Shown: positions 1-8,016 of the stretch, in pieces
How positions within the stretch are numbered: the first letter of the stretch is position 1
Layout: the number at the start of each line of letters is the position of its first letter
DNA from: Rhodococcus pseudokoreensis
GTDB lineage: Bacteria; Actinomycetota; Actinomycetes; Mycobacteriales; Mycobacteriaceae
Length of the DNA: 64,000 nt
Reading direction: 5' to 3'
Assembly (NCBI RefSeq): GCF_017068395.1
Contig: NZ_CP070618.1
Span: forward strand, 1 to 64,000
Translations under genes and position numbers: made by a program
Notes under the pieces: generated by a model
Seen by the model: the letters and a program-made list of their open reading frames with translations, nothing else
Told to the model about the DNA's origin: nothing
Databases searched by the model: none

Positions 1-118
1 AGAAGCGCGGTGAGGAGGTGAGAGCGATGCTGACCCACACATTGTTTTCGGGTCTGACGACGAAGAGGTCGATCTGATCGTGGCGGAGGAACTGCATCTG
101 CTCGACGCCGCCGCATGA
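1..118 (+). other. Possible broken 3' end of a gene entering from the left
   Basis: The reading frame open at the left edge stops at 77. A second frame, open from 14 to a TGA at 116-118, encodes an acidic tail (about ...GSDDEEVDLIVAEELHLL...) that reads like protein. One indel near position 40 would join them, as in several other genes of this window. No start codon or family can be recognised, so this is only a possible remnant. Confidence 0.15.
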
Positions 119-173
119 GCGCCGTCGCCGCCGCACCGGGCGTATCCGCTGACCACAGCACTCTCCTAGCCCT

Positions 174-194
174 TACCCCCTCTGTATTGGGGTA
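174..194. promoter_or_regulatory. Inverted repeat TACCCC-N9-GGGGTA
   Basis: TACCCC at 174-179 and GGGGTA at 189-194 form a perfect 6-bp dyad with a 9-bp spacer. G/C-tract dyads of this kind are typical of CsoR/RcnR-type metal sensor operators, but no downstream plus-strand gene is convincing here, so the assignment is tentative. Confidence 0.25.
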
Positions 195-241
195 GGGGCC
201 GGAAAGAGTGCCCGAGCCAGACGGACAGCACACACAGAAGA

Positions 242-276
242 ACCCGCCCCATCCTTCGGTGAAGGACGGGGCGGGT
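242..276 (-). terminator. Rho-independent terminator of the drrAB-like operon
   Basis: A strong hairpin pairs ACCCGCCCC (242-250) with GGGGCGGGT (268-276), and inside it TCCTTC (252-257) with GAAGGA (261-266), leaving one mismatch and a GGT loop. On the minus strand it is followed by a T-rich stretch (TTCTTCTGTG). It sits just downstream of the stop of the minus-strand ABC permease, so it most likely ends that transcript. Confidence 0.75.
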
Positions 277-285
277 GTGTCGCGG

Positions 286-1108
286 TCAGCGGGTGCGTAC
301 GACCGCACCAGACGGGTGAGGACGGGGACGGCGGTGACCACCGCCCACAACCCGATCGCCCGCGACAGGGCCGCGGCTGGTGTCACCAGCGGTGGCGGTG
401 CCGAGCACGTGCCCGCGCAGGGCGTCGGTGGCGTGCGCGACCGGATTCACCGTCGCCATGGCCTGCATCCACGGGCATGGTCTCGATCGGCGCGAACGCA
501 CTCGAGACGAACATCAGCGGCATCATCACCATCATCCCGGCGAACTGCACCACGTCCGGCCGCCGCAGCCGGTCCCCGATCAGCCCGAACAGCGCGCTCA
601 TCGCCCCCGCGAGCACCACCAGCACCACGACCGCGGCGACGGCATCGACGGCGGTGCCGTGGAACTCGAAACCCAAAGCGACGGCCGCGATCCCGAGCAA
701 CGCAGCCCGGGCCAGGGTGAACGCGGCCTCGTTGATCGTGCGGGCCACCCCCGGCAACGCCGCCCGCATCGGCAGGGCCGCGAATCGGTCGTGCAGGCCG
801 TTGGTGTGATCGATGGCGGCGGAGACGCCGGCGTTGGTGCCGGCCATCACCGTGGAGACGGCGAGCATGGCCGGGGTGAGGAAGACGATGTAGCTGACCC
901 CGGCCGGGAAACCGGGTCCGGCGGCGACGCTGCGGAAGACCTGGCTGAACAGCACCAACATGGCCATCGGCATGGTCAGCGAGAACATCAGCAACTGCGG
1001 GACGCGGGCACTGGTGCGCAGGTTCCGGACGGTGAGGGCGGCGAGCTGGTCCACGGCCGAGGGACGCCCGACCTGGGCGGTGGTGGTGGTGGTGCGGATG
1101 GTGGTCAT
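286..1108 (-). pseudogene. DrrB-like ABC-2 type permease, frameshifted
   Basis: Membrane subunit of a DrrAB-type ABC exporter. The first about 208 residues, starting at the ATG at 1106-1108, are a normal ABC-2 permease with several hydrophobic segments and the motif SSAFAPIETMP near the end of the core. Just after this motif the frame is lost: the expected continuation WMQAMATVNPVAHATDALR is encoded one base out of frame, beginning at the GGG run at 473-475. A second shift near 370-380 is needed to continue into a last hydrophobic segment (AIGLWAVVTAV...). The annotated end is the stop at 286-288. At least two indels are needed, so this is either a decayed gene or a region of sequence error. 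Its start overlaps the stop of the ATP-binding gene (ATGA), so the two were co-translated. Confidence 0.75.
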
Positions 1109-2034
1109 CGGTGGGCTCCGGGGGTGTGGGCGAGGTGGGTGAAGACGTCGTCGAGGCTCGGGGAGGTCACGTCCAGGTCAGTGACCTCGATGCCGCCGCG
1201 GTGCAGGTGAGCGACCAGTTCGGTCGCGGTGGGGGCGTCGTCGACGGTGACCGACACCCGAACCCGGTCGGCGTCGACCCGGTCGGCGTCCGGGATGAAC
1301 GGCAGCGCGGCGAGCTGACCGGCGGGGACGGTCGCGCTGACGACCTTGCCGCCGACGATCCGTTTCAGCTCGGCGGGGGTGCCGCGGGCGGCGACCCGGC
1401 CCCGACTCAGGACCACGATGTGGTCGGCGAGCCGGTCGGCTTCCTCGAGGTACTGGGTGGTGAGCACGACCGTGGTGCCCGCGTCGGTGAGCTCGTCGAC
1501 GACGTCCCACAGCCCGGTGCGGGCGATCGGGTCCAGGCCGGTGGTCGGCTCGTCGAGGAACAGCACCGACGGAGAGCCGGCGAGGCTGGCGGCCAGATCG
1601 ATCCGGCGGCGCGAGCCGCCGGAGAGTTCCCCGACCCGCCGGGTGGCGTACTCGTCCAATCCGAGCCGGTCGATCAGCGCGTCGGCCCGTACGCGGGCGG
1701 CGGTGCGGCGCAGCCCGGTCAGGCGGCCGATCAGTTCCAGATTTTCCCGGGCGGTGAGGAATTCGTCGAGCCCGGCGTATTGGCCGGTCACCCCGATCCG
1801 GCGGCGCACCTGGTCGGCGGCGGCGACGACGTCGAGACCCTCGATCTGCACGCGGCCGACGGTGGGCCGCACCAGGGTGGTCAACGTGCGGATCAGGGTG
1901 GTCTTGCCGGCACCGTTGTGGCCGAGGACCCCGAGGGTGGTCCCGGCGGCAGCCTCCAGGTCGACGCCGTCGAGAGCCCAGGTTGTGCCATAGGCGACGT
2001 GCAGGTCCTCGACGAGGACGGCAGGGGCGGTCAT
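1105..2034 (-). CDS. DrrA-like ABC transporter ATP-binding protein
   Basis: Cytoplasmic ATPase subunit of a daunorubicin-resistance-type (DrrA) exporter, 309 residues, normal for the family. Walker A is GHNGAGKTT at residues 38-46, the signature is LSGGSRRR near 137, and Walker B is VLFLDEPTTGLDP. A C-terminal about 90-residue domain follows, as in DrrA proteins (TSPSLDDVFTHL near the end). It is the upstream gene of a two-gene operon with the frameshifted permease, with stop and start overlapping by 4 bp. Its substrate cannot be read from the sequence. The position at the edge of an arsenic island may be coincidental. If the permease is really broken, the ATPase has no partner here. Confidence 0.9.
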   Translation of the reverse strand: MTAPAVLVEDLHVAYGTTWALDGVDLEAAAGTTLGVLGHNGAGKTTLIRTLTTLVRPTVGRVQIEGLDVVAAADQVRRRIGVTGQYAGLDEFLTARENLELIGRLTGLRRTAARVRADALIDRLGLDEYATRRVGELSGGSRRRIDLAASLAGSPSVLFLDEPTTGLDPIARTGLWDVVDELTDAGTTVVLTTQYLEEADRLADHIVVLSRGRVAARGTPAELKRIVGGKVVSATVPAGQLAALPFIPDADRVDADRVRVSVTVDDAPTATELVAHLHRGGIEVTDLDVTSPSLDDVFTHLAHTPGAHR

Positions 2035-2302
2035 CTCGCACCCCCGCGGTGGTCTCCGGCCGGGCGGGTAGTCGGGTGCGTGGTCATCGCAGGGTTCCTC
2101 TCGAAGAAGGGTGTGCTCTCACCCGGTTCTGGATGAGAGTCCGCTTCCTCAGACGAAGCAACTTCGCGTTGGACGCGCCCACCGCCGAATCAGCTCTCTA
2201 TCGGACGCCGGCGAGCCTGCTCACCAGGTGGTGGGCGTCGCGGTCCACCCCGCGCAGCGACGCCGACGACAGCGTCCGTTGCCACTCCAATCCCAGGTGG
2301 TG

Positions 2303-3529
2303 TCAGGCGGCGATGTCGGCCTTGCGGTGATGCGGGATGCTGGCGGCCCCGATCAGGGCCGCGACCACGGCGAGGGCGGCGAGGATCAGGTAGGTGCGGG
2401 CGTAGCTGCCGGTCCACGCCGACAGGACGGTTCCGGCCCACGGGGCCAGGGCCATGACGATGACGACCGGGGCGGACATCAGCCCGTTCAGGCGTCCGTA
2501 GTGGGTGGCGCCCCATCGGTCGGTGATCGCGGTGGCCTGGATCAGGGTGAAGATCCCGCGGATCAGCCCGGCCCCGATGGCCACCGAAATCAACGCGATG
2601 GTGGTGGAGGCGATCCCGAGCAATGCGGTGCTGGCGGCGGTGGCGGCGAGGATGACCACGATCCGGGTGCGGGCGGTGGTGCGGGCGGCGATCGGAAGGT
2701 AGCCGAGGCGGCCGAGGACCTGCCCGGCACCGCCCAACCCTAGGGTGAGGGCCGCCAGCGACGGGGAGAAGCCCTGCTCGATCAGCAACGGGACCAGGTT
2801 GAACACCCCGGCGAACGCGGCGAACGCCCCGAGACTCAGTGCGATGACGAGGGCGAGGAACGCGCGGCTGCGAGAGGCATCCCGGTGATCGACCGGATGG
2901 TCCCCCACTGGGGTGGGTGGGCGCGGCCACCGCCCACGCAACCCCAGCAGGTGCCCAGGCACGGTGACGACGGCAAGGACGGCGGCGAGGACGAGATAGG
3001 TTGTGCGCCAGTCATACCGGTCGACCAGCGCGGCGGTGAGCGGGGCGAAGACGGTGCTGGCCAGCCCGGCGGCCAGGGTCAGGATCATCAGCGCTTTGAC
3101 GTAGCCGCCGCCGTACCAGCGGGTCAGCGCCGCGAACGCCGGCGGATACAGCACGCCGCCCATCGCGATCCCGGCCGCGATCCAGCCGGCGTAGAAGATC
3201 GGCAGACTCGGGGCCGCCGCCACCACCAGCAGGGACGGAACGGCCAGGACGGAGCCGGCGGTCATCACCGTCCGTGGGCCGATCCGGTCGATGATCCGCC
3301 CCACCGGAATGCCCGTGAGTGCTGCGGCGAGCTGGGAGATCGAGAACGCGGCGGTGATCTGCGGCAGCGACCACCCGGTATCGGCCGAGATGGATACCGA
3401 GAGCACCGGAAACGCGTAGTAGAGGATGCCCCAGCTGGTGATCTCGGTCAGGCACAGCACCGCCAGGACCCGCCGCAGACCGGTCCCGTCGAGAGACGCG
3501 GTCTGCGGCAGGGTCCTGGTGTCCGTCAT
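2303..3529 (-). CDS. Major facilitator superfamily transporter
   Basis: A 408-residue MFS protein with about 12 hydrophobic segments and a loop motif GRIIDRIGPRTVM after the second segment, the usual MFS signature. It lies 3 bp downstream of the FAD oxidoreductase stop on the same strand, so the two form one transcript read away from the ArsR-acetyltransferase fusion. That context points to export of an arsenical or related compound, but the substrate is inference. After its TGA the frame stays open for 34 more codons to a TAG at 2198-2200 with protein-like composition (HHLGLEWQRTLSS...), which may be a lost C-terminal extension or chance. Confidence 0.85.
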   Translation of the reverse strand: MTDTRTLPQTASLDGTGLRRVLAVLCLTEITSWGILYYAFPVLSVSISADTGWSLPQITAAFSISQLAAALTGIPVGRIIDRIGPRTVMTAGSVLAVPSLLVVAAAPSLPIFYAGWIAAGIAMGGVLYPPAFAALTRWYGGGYVKALMILTLAAGLASTVFAPLTAALVDRYDWRTTYLVLAAVLAVVTVPGHLLGLRGRWPRPPTPVGDHPVDHRDASRSRAFLALVIALSLGAFAAFAGVFNLVPLLIEQGFSPSLAALTLGLGGAGQVLGRLGYLPIAARTTARTRIVVILAATAASTALLGIASTTIALISVAIGAGLIRGIFTLIQATAITDRWGATHYGRLNGLMSAPVVIVMALAPWAGTVLSAWTGSYARTYLILAALAVVAALIGAASIPHHRKADIAA

Positions 3530-3532
3530 CGG

Positions 3533-4888
3533 TTATCGGCCCGCGCGGGTGGCGAGACTGATCAGCGCCAGGTCCGGTGCGGGGCAGCACCCAGCGGGTG
3601 CTTCCTCGGCGTCGACGGTGTCGGCAGGGGTGTCGGCGTCGTCGAACACCCCGGCGCCGCCGCACACTCCGGTCTCCGGCAACGTGAGTTCGACCCGGGC
3701 GGCGGCGTCGTGGTCCCCGGCCAGGGCGGCCGCGATGCTGCGGACCTGCTCGTACCCGGTCATCGCCAGGAACGTCGGGGCGCGGCCGTAGCTCTTCATC
3801 CCGACCAGGAACACATTCGGCTCCGGATGCGACAGTTCGGCGACCCCGTGCGGGTAGACAGTGCCGCAGGAATGCACGTTCGGATCGATCAACGGCGCCA
3901 ACTGGGTCGGGGCCTGCAGCACCGGATCCAGGCCCAGGCGAATCTCCGAGAGCCAGGACAAATCGGGCCGGAACCCGGTAAGCACCACCACCCGATCGAC
4001 GTCCTCGATCCGGGCGCCGGTGTCGGACACCAACACCACCCGCTCACCGTGGGACTCGATGGCTGCGGTGCGGAATCCGGGAACCACCTGCAACAGCCCG
4101 TCGTCGACCGCCGCCTTGGCGCGCAATCCGAGGGCGCCGCGGGCGGGCAGCTGATCGTCCTCGCCGCCGCCGAAGGCGGAGCCGGCGTCGCCGCGGCGCA
4201 GCACCCAGCTGATCCGGGTACCCGGCGCCTGCTTCTCCAGATCGGCCAACGCGACGATGGCGGTCAGCGCCGAGTGCCCACTGCCGGCGATCACGATGTG
4301 CTTGCCCGCGTACCGATCCCGCACCTTCGGGTCGTCGATGTTCGGCACCCGGTACTCGATCCGGTCGGCCGCGGACTTCTCGCCGAGTGCGGGCAGACCT
4401 TCACCGCCGAGCGGATTGGGGGTGGTCCAGGTGCCGGAGGCGTCGATGACGGCCTGCGCGAGGATGCGGTCCGCGGTGCCGTCGGCGCGGCGCAGGTGCA
4501 CCGAGAGCGGTTCGGTGTCGCGGCCGGCGTCGACGACCCGGTCCCGGCCGCGGCGGGCCACGCCGACCACCTCGGTGCCCAGCTGCACGATGTCGCCAAG
4601 GGCGGCGGCCAGCGGCGAAAGGTAGTCGCGGGTCCAGTCCTGGCCGGTTGGGTACGCCTCGTCGTCCGGGGCCACCCAGCCGGTGGCGACGAGCAGGCGG
4701 CGGGCGGCGGGGTCGATCAGCTCACCCCAGCGGGAGAACAGCCGCACGTGGTTCCACTCGGAGATCGCCGCACCGGCCACCGGGCCGCGTTCGAAGACCA
4801 GCGGGGTCAGGCCGCGCTCACGCAATTGTGCCGCGGCTGCGAGGCCGATCGGGCCGGCGCCTACGACGACTACGGGCAAGGTGTTCAT
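3533..4888 (-). CDS. FAD-dependent NAD(P) oxidoreductase of the arsenic island
   Basis: A 451-residue flavoprotein of the two-dinucleotide-binding-domain type. The FAD motif VVGAGPIG lies at residues 8-15 and a second Rossmann motif (IVIAGSGHSA) lies near 215, as in flavin monooxygenases and thioredoxin-reductase-like proteins. The C-terminus is cysteine-rich (ETGVCGGAG, then GCCPAPD), which suggests thiol chemistry or arsenite contact. The start is the ATG at 4886-4888: upstream in-frame codons run into the divergent operator region and its AT-rich promoter. Flavoproteins of this general type (ArsO and relatives) are repeatedly found in ars operons. The precise reaction is not established here. 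It is transcribed together with the MFS gene and divergently from the ArsR fusion. Confidence 0.8.
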   Translation of the reverse strand: MNTLPVVVVGAGPIGLAAAAQLRERGLTPLVFERGPVAGAAISEWNHVRLFSRWGELIDPAARRLLVATGWVAPDDEAYPTGQDWTRDYLSPLAAALGDIVQLGTEVVGVARRGRDRVVDAGRDTEPLSVHLRRADGTADRILAQAVIDASGTWTTPNPLGGEGLPALGEKSAADRIEYRVPNIDDPKVRDRYAGKHIVIAGSGHSALTAIVALADLEKQAPGTRISWVLRRGDAGSAFGGGEDDQLPARGALGLRAKAAVDDGLLQVVPGFRTAAIESHGERVVLVSDTGARIEDVDRVVVLTGFRPDLSWLSEIRLGLDPVLQAPTQLAPLIDPNVHSCGTVYPHGVAELSHPEPNVFLVGMKSYGRAPTFLAMTGYEQVRSIAAALAGDHDAAARVELTLPETGVCGGAGVFDDADTPADTVDAEEAPAGCCPAPDLALISLATRAGR

Positions 4889-4900
4889 CTGGATAATCCT

Positions 4901-4985
4901 TTCATCGACGTTCATCGATCCATTGAGATCGAAGAGTATCGATGTGCGTCGATTAATGCAACCATCGATGGATATCGATATAGTG
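4901..4985. promoter_or_regulatory. Divergent promoter with repeated ArsR-type half-sites
   Basis: The 103-bp gap between the divergent FAD gene and the ArsR fusion carries a run of ATCGA(T/C) half-sites in both orientations: ATCGACGTTCATCGAT near 4904-4919, TATCGATGTGCGTCGATTA near 4937-4955, and ATCGATGGATATCGATAT near 4964-4981. Such dyads are what ArsR/SmtB dimers bind. The likely regulator is the fusion protein starting at 4992, repressing both directions. Confidence 0.6.
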
Positions 4986-4991
4986 AAGGGC

Positions 4992-5861
4992 ATGACTTCC
5001 CTGGACATGCCGGTCGTCCGCGCCCCCGGTGCCGAGCAGGTGGATGCGTTGGCGCCGGAGGACGCGGTCACCTACGCCGGCTGGTTCGCCTGCCTGGCCG
5101 ACCCGACCCGGGTGCGGCTGCTGCACCACGTCGCCTCCCGCCCGGCCGGGATCACGGTCGGCGATCTCGCCTCGGCGCTGGAGATCGGTCAGCCCACCGT
5201 CTCCCATCACGTCCGCAAGCTCGCCGACGTCGGGTTCGTCTCGGTACACAAGAACGGCACCAGCACCGTCGTCACGGTCAACCCGTCCTGCTGCACCGGT
5301 CTCCCGCACGCCGCCGACGCGGTGATGGGTGTGCTCACCCCGCGCCCGTGCTGCCCGGACGACCTCCCCGACGACGTCGTGGTTCGCGCCATGACCGAGC
5401 AGGATTGGGACGATGTGCGCCGAATCTACGGCGAGGGAATCGCCACCCGCATCGCCACCTTCACCACCGAGGTCCCCGCCCACGAGGTGTTGGACACCCA
5501 GTGGCTCGACGGGCATCGGTGGGTCGCCGAAATCGACGGCGTCGTGGTCGGCTGGGCCGCCCTGTCCTCGGTGTCCGGGCGGGACTGCTACGCCGGGGTG
5601 GCCGAGAACTCGATCTACGTCGCCGACGGGATGCGCGGGCGCGGGGTCGGGAAGACTTTGCTGCGCACCCAGGTGATCGCCGCCGACGAGGCCGGGCTGT
5701 GGACGTTGCAGACCTCGATCTTCCCGGAGAACCGGGCTTCCATCGCTCTGCACCACTCCGCCGGGTTCCGCACCCTCGGGGTGCGCGAGCGCATCGCCCA
5801 GCTCGACGGGATCTGGCGCGACGCCGTCTTCCTCGAACGCCGCAGCCCCGTCGCCGGGTAA
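4992..5861 (+). CDS. ArsR regulator fused to a GNAT acetyltransferase
   Basis: A 289-residue fusion. Residues about 25-97 are an ArsR-type winged helix (CLADPTRVRLL, then recognition helix QPTVSHHVRKLADVGF). Residues about 130-289 are a GNAT domain of the phosphinothricin/ArsN-like kind (VRAMTEQDWDDVRRIYGEG...) with the acetyl-CoA loop GMRGRGVGKTLL at 213-224. Between them are two cysteine pairs, Cys100-Cys101 and Cys120-Cys121, well placed to bind As(III) or an organoarsenical. The start is the ATG at 4992 because the upstream frame runs through the operator region. It probably represses the divergent FAD-MFS pair and itself, and the enzyme half may N-acetylate an arsenical or amino-acid-like toxin. 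The function of each half follows from family knowledge; their coupling is inference. Confidence 0.85.
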   Translation: MTSLDMPVVRAPGAEQVDALAPEDAVTYAGWFACLADPTRVRLLHHVASRPAGITVGDLASALEIGQPTVSHHVRKLADVGFVSVHKNGTSTVVTVNPSCCTGLPHAADAVMGVLTPRPCCPDDLPDDVVVRAMTEQDWDDVRRIYGEGIATRIATFTTEVPAHEVLDTQWLDGHRWVAEIDGVVVGWAALSSVSGRDCYAGVAENSIYVADGMRGRGVGKTLLRTQVIAADEAGLWTLQTSIFPENRASIALHHSAGFRTLGVRERIAQLDGIWRDAVFLERRSPVAG

Positions 5862-5884
5862 CCCGGAACCGACTGAGGCGCATC

Positions 5885-6415
5885 ATGTCCGAGCCGCCAC
5901 CCGTCGACCGCCAGGAGATCGCCGCCGACCTCGAACGCGCCCGCCGAACGCTGCACGAAATCCTCGGCCGCGCCACCGCAGCGGATTTCGATCGACGCTC
6001 CGCCGGCACCCGCTGGACCAATGAACAACTGCTGTTCCACATGGTTTTCGGCTACATGGTGGTGCGCCGACTGCTGATCCTGGTCCGGGTGTTCTCCCGG
6101 TTGCCGGACCGGGTCGGCCGAGGATTCGCCCGCGGACTGGACGCCGCCACGCCGGCGTTCCACGAGGTCAATTACCTCGGCTCGTGCGCGGCGGCCACCG
6201 TCTTCGATCGCCGCCGGATGGGCCGCCAGTGCGACCGCGTCATCGCGAATCTGCAACGCTCCCTCGCCCGGGAAACGGAGGCGAACCTGCTGCGCAGCAT
6301 GGCTTTTCCGGTGCGCTGGGATCCGCTGTTCACCGAGACCATGACCCTCGAACAGGTCTACCGGTATCCGGGTAAGCACTTCGACTTCCACCGCGCCCAG
6401 CTCACTCTCGGCTGA
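5885..6415 (+). CDS. DinB-superfamily protein
   Basis: A 176-residue protein of the DinB/YfiT-like four-helix fold. The N-terminal helix (EIAADLERARRTLHEIL) is followed by RWTNEQLLFHMVFGYMVV, which carries the first metal-ligand-type histidine, and the C-terminal YRYPGKHFDFHRAQL supplies two more. This H...H..H pattern is typical of thiol (bacillithiol/mycothiol)-dependent DinB enzymes, so a mycothiol-linked detoxification role is possible but unproven. It starts 23 bp after the ArsR fusion with ATG at 5885 and is probably co-transcribed with it. Confidence 0.75.
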   Translation: MSEPPPVDRQEIAADLERARRTLHEILGRATAADFDRRSAGTRWTNEQLLFHMVFGYMVVRRLLILVRVFSRLPDRVGRGFARGLDAATPAFHEVNYLGSCAAATVFDRRRMGRQCDRVIANLQRSLARETEANLLRSMAFPVRWDPLFTETMTLEQVYRYPGKHFDFHRAQLTLG

Positions 6416-6571
6416 CGCCGCACCGTCGGAACTCCGGTGCCTTCGACTGGCCCGGTACGCACCGACGGGCGCCGGCCCCGCCGACATCAGCTCGGGTGCG
6501 TCCTTCCGGACCGGCCGGCGTCTATAGGTGTGCCGACATCCCGGCTATCCATCGAGGACGAGGAAACTTTC

Positions 6572-7420
6572 ATGACCACCATTCCCACCGATACCCACAT
6601 CGACATCGACCGCGCGCTCAAGGCCAAGCACCGGGCGCTGTGGGCCTCCGGCGATTACCCGGCCGTTGCCGCCGAGCTGATCCCGACCCTCGGCGAGGTG
6701 CTCGTGGAAGCAGTCGATATCCGCTCCGGCCAGCGGGTGCTCGACGTGGCCGCCGGCAGCGGCAACGCCGCGATCCCGGCTGCCGCGCGCGGCGCCACCG
6801 TCGTCGCGTCGGACCTGACACCGGAACTGTTCGTCGCCGGGCGAGCGATCGCCGACCAGCGCGGCGTCGAGCTGGACTGGGTCGAGGCCGACGCAGAGGC
6901 GTTGGCGTTCGACGACGACAGCTTCGACGCCGTCATCTCGGTCGTCGGAGCAATGTTCGCGCCGCACCATCAGCGGACAGCCGACGAGATGCTGCGAGTC
7001 TGCCGGCCCGGCGGCACCATCGCGATGATCAACTGGACACCGCAGGGCCTGATCGGCAACCTGTTCAAGACCATGGGACCCTACGCACCGCCCCCGCCGC
7101 CCGGTGCGAACCCGCCGCCGCTGTGGGGCGACGAGCAACACATCCGCGACCTGTTCGGCGACCGGGTGACCGCCCTCGACGCGCACCGCCAGTCGCTCGT
7201 GATCGACCGCTTCGCCAACCCGACCGAATTCCGGGAGTTCTGGAAACGCAACTACGGCCCGACGATCGCCGTCTACCGCCACAACGCCGCGGACCCGGAT
7301 CGGATCGCGCACCTCGAACAGGATTTCCTGCAGTTCCTCACCGCATGGAATCGGGCCGATGCGCCCGGTCGGACACACTACGAAGCCGAATACCTTCTCG
7401 TCACCGCACGCAAACGGTAG
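6572..7420 (+). CDS. Class I SAM-dependent methyltransferase
   Basis: A 282-residue methyltransferase of the UbiE/COQ5-like type. Motif I is VLDVAAGSGNAAIPAA near residues 53-68, an acidic residue ends the second strand (VVASDLTPEL), and the post-motif VEADAEALAFDDDSFDAVISVVGAMF is typical. The start is the ATG at 6572, preceded by a GAGGA-type ribosome site. It lacks the conserved cysteines of ArsM arsenite methyltransferases (the only cysteine is in LRVCRPGG), so arsenic methylation should not be assumed. It lies between the two ArsR genes, 156 bp after the DinB gene. Confidence 0.8.
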   Translation: MTTIPTDTHIDIDRALKAKHRALWASGDYPAVAAELIPTLGEVLVEAVDIRSGQRVLDVAAGSGNAAIPAAARGATVVASDLTPELFVAGRAIADQRGVELDWVEADAEALAFDDDSFDAVISVVGAMFAPHHQRTADEMLRVCRPGGTIAMINWTPQGLIGNLFKTMGPYAPPPPPGANPPPLWGDEQHIRDLFGDRVTALDAHRQSLVIDRFANPTEFREFWKRNYGPTIAVYRHNAADPDRIAHLEQDFLQFLTAWNRADAPGRTHYEAEYLLVTARKR

Positions 7421-7603
7421 TCCGCATCGGTCCTCGGTCACCGGCAGCGCACCGGGAGGATCGCGGAACACTCCGCCAGCTGTGAGATGCGGAAAGAACC
7501 CCATACGCCGACGGCAAACCATCGACTCGACTCGAAGGTCAAGCCGGGATCGTCGACTCCCTACCCGGACACAGGTCCACCGACTACCGATTTGCGGCCT
7601 GAT

Positions 7604-7617
7604 TTGATTCCTGTCAA
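7604..7617 (+). promoter_or_regulatory. ArsR operator TTGA-N6-TCAA
   Basis: TTGATTCCTGTCAA forms a dyad 9 bp before the arsR start codon, a layout typical of an autoregulated ArsR promoter. The surrounding sequence is locally AT-rich. Confidence 0.5.
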
Positions 7618-7626
7618 TATCGAAGC

Positions 7627-8016
7627 ATGTCGAAACAAGAGGTGTCGGAGAGCGGTGCCTGCTGCTCACCCCTGGCACGCGAACCCTTGACCGAGGACTG
7701 GGCCGGGGATCTGGCCCGAATGTTCAAGGCCCTCGGCGACCCGGTCCGGCTGCGCCTGCTCAGCCTCGTCGCCTCCCACGCGGGCGGCGAGGCGTGCGTG
7801 TGCGACATCTCCGCCACGATCGAGTTGTCCCAGCCGACGATCTCGCACCACCTGAAGGTGCTGCGCCACGCCGGATTACTGGACTGCGAACGCCGCGGCA
7901 CCTGGGTGTACTACTGGGTGATCCCCTCCGCCCTGCAGCAACTGTCGGCGGTGCTGCTCACCGAGGGCGGACCCGTCGTCCCGTCCGAAGCGTGCGCCAC
8001 GGAGGTGCCGGCATGA
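7627..8016 (+). CDS. arsR: ArsR-family arsenite-responsive repressor
   Basis: A 129-residue winged-helix repressor that opens the acr3-arsC-arsD-arsA operon. The core contains MFKALGDPVRLRLLSLV, the cysteine motif EACVCDI in the recognition-helix region (equivalent to the ELCVCDL As(III)-binding motif) and the DNA-reading helix QPTISHHLKVLRHAGL. An extra Cys-Cys pair lies at residues 12-13 (ACCSPL), as in actinobacterial ArsR with N-terminal thiols. Its stop overlaps the acr3 start (ATGA), so translation is coupled. Release from DNA on As(III) or Sb(III) binding is expected from the family. Confidence 0.9.
   Translation: MSKQEVSESGACCSPLAREPLTEDWAGDLARMFKALGDPVRLRLLSLVASHAGGEACVCDISATIELSQPTISHHLKVLRHAGLLDCERRGTWVYYWVIPSALQQLSAVLLTEGGPVVPSEACATEVPA

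Noticed and set aside
2885..5860. A very long plus-strand open frame through the MFS, FAD and ArsR genes
   Set aside because: Most of it is antisense to clear genes and has unnatural composition; only its end (5885-6415) is a real gene, DinB-like.
6572..7420. Methyltransferase as ArsM (arsenite methylation)
   Set aside because: The conserved ArsM cysteines are absent; only a generic SAM-methyltransferase call is supported.
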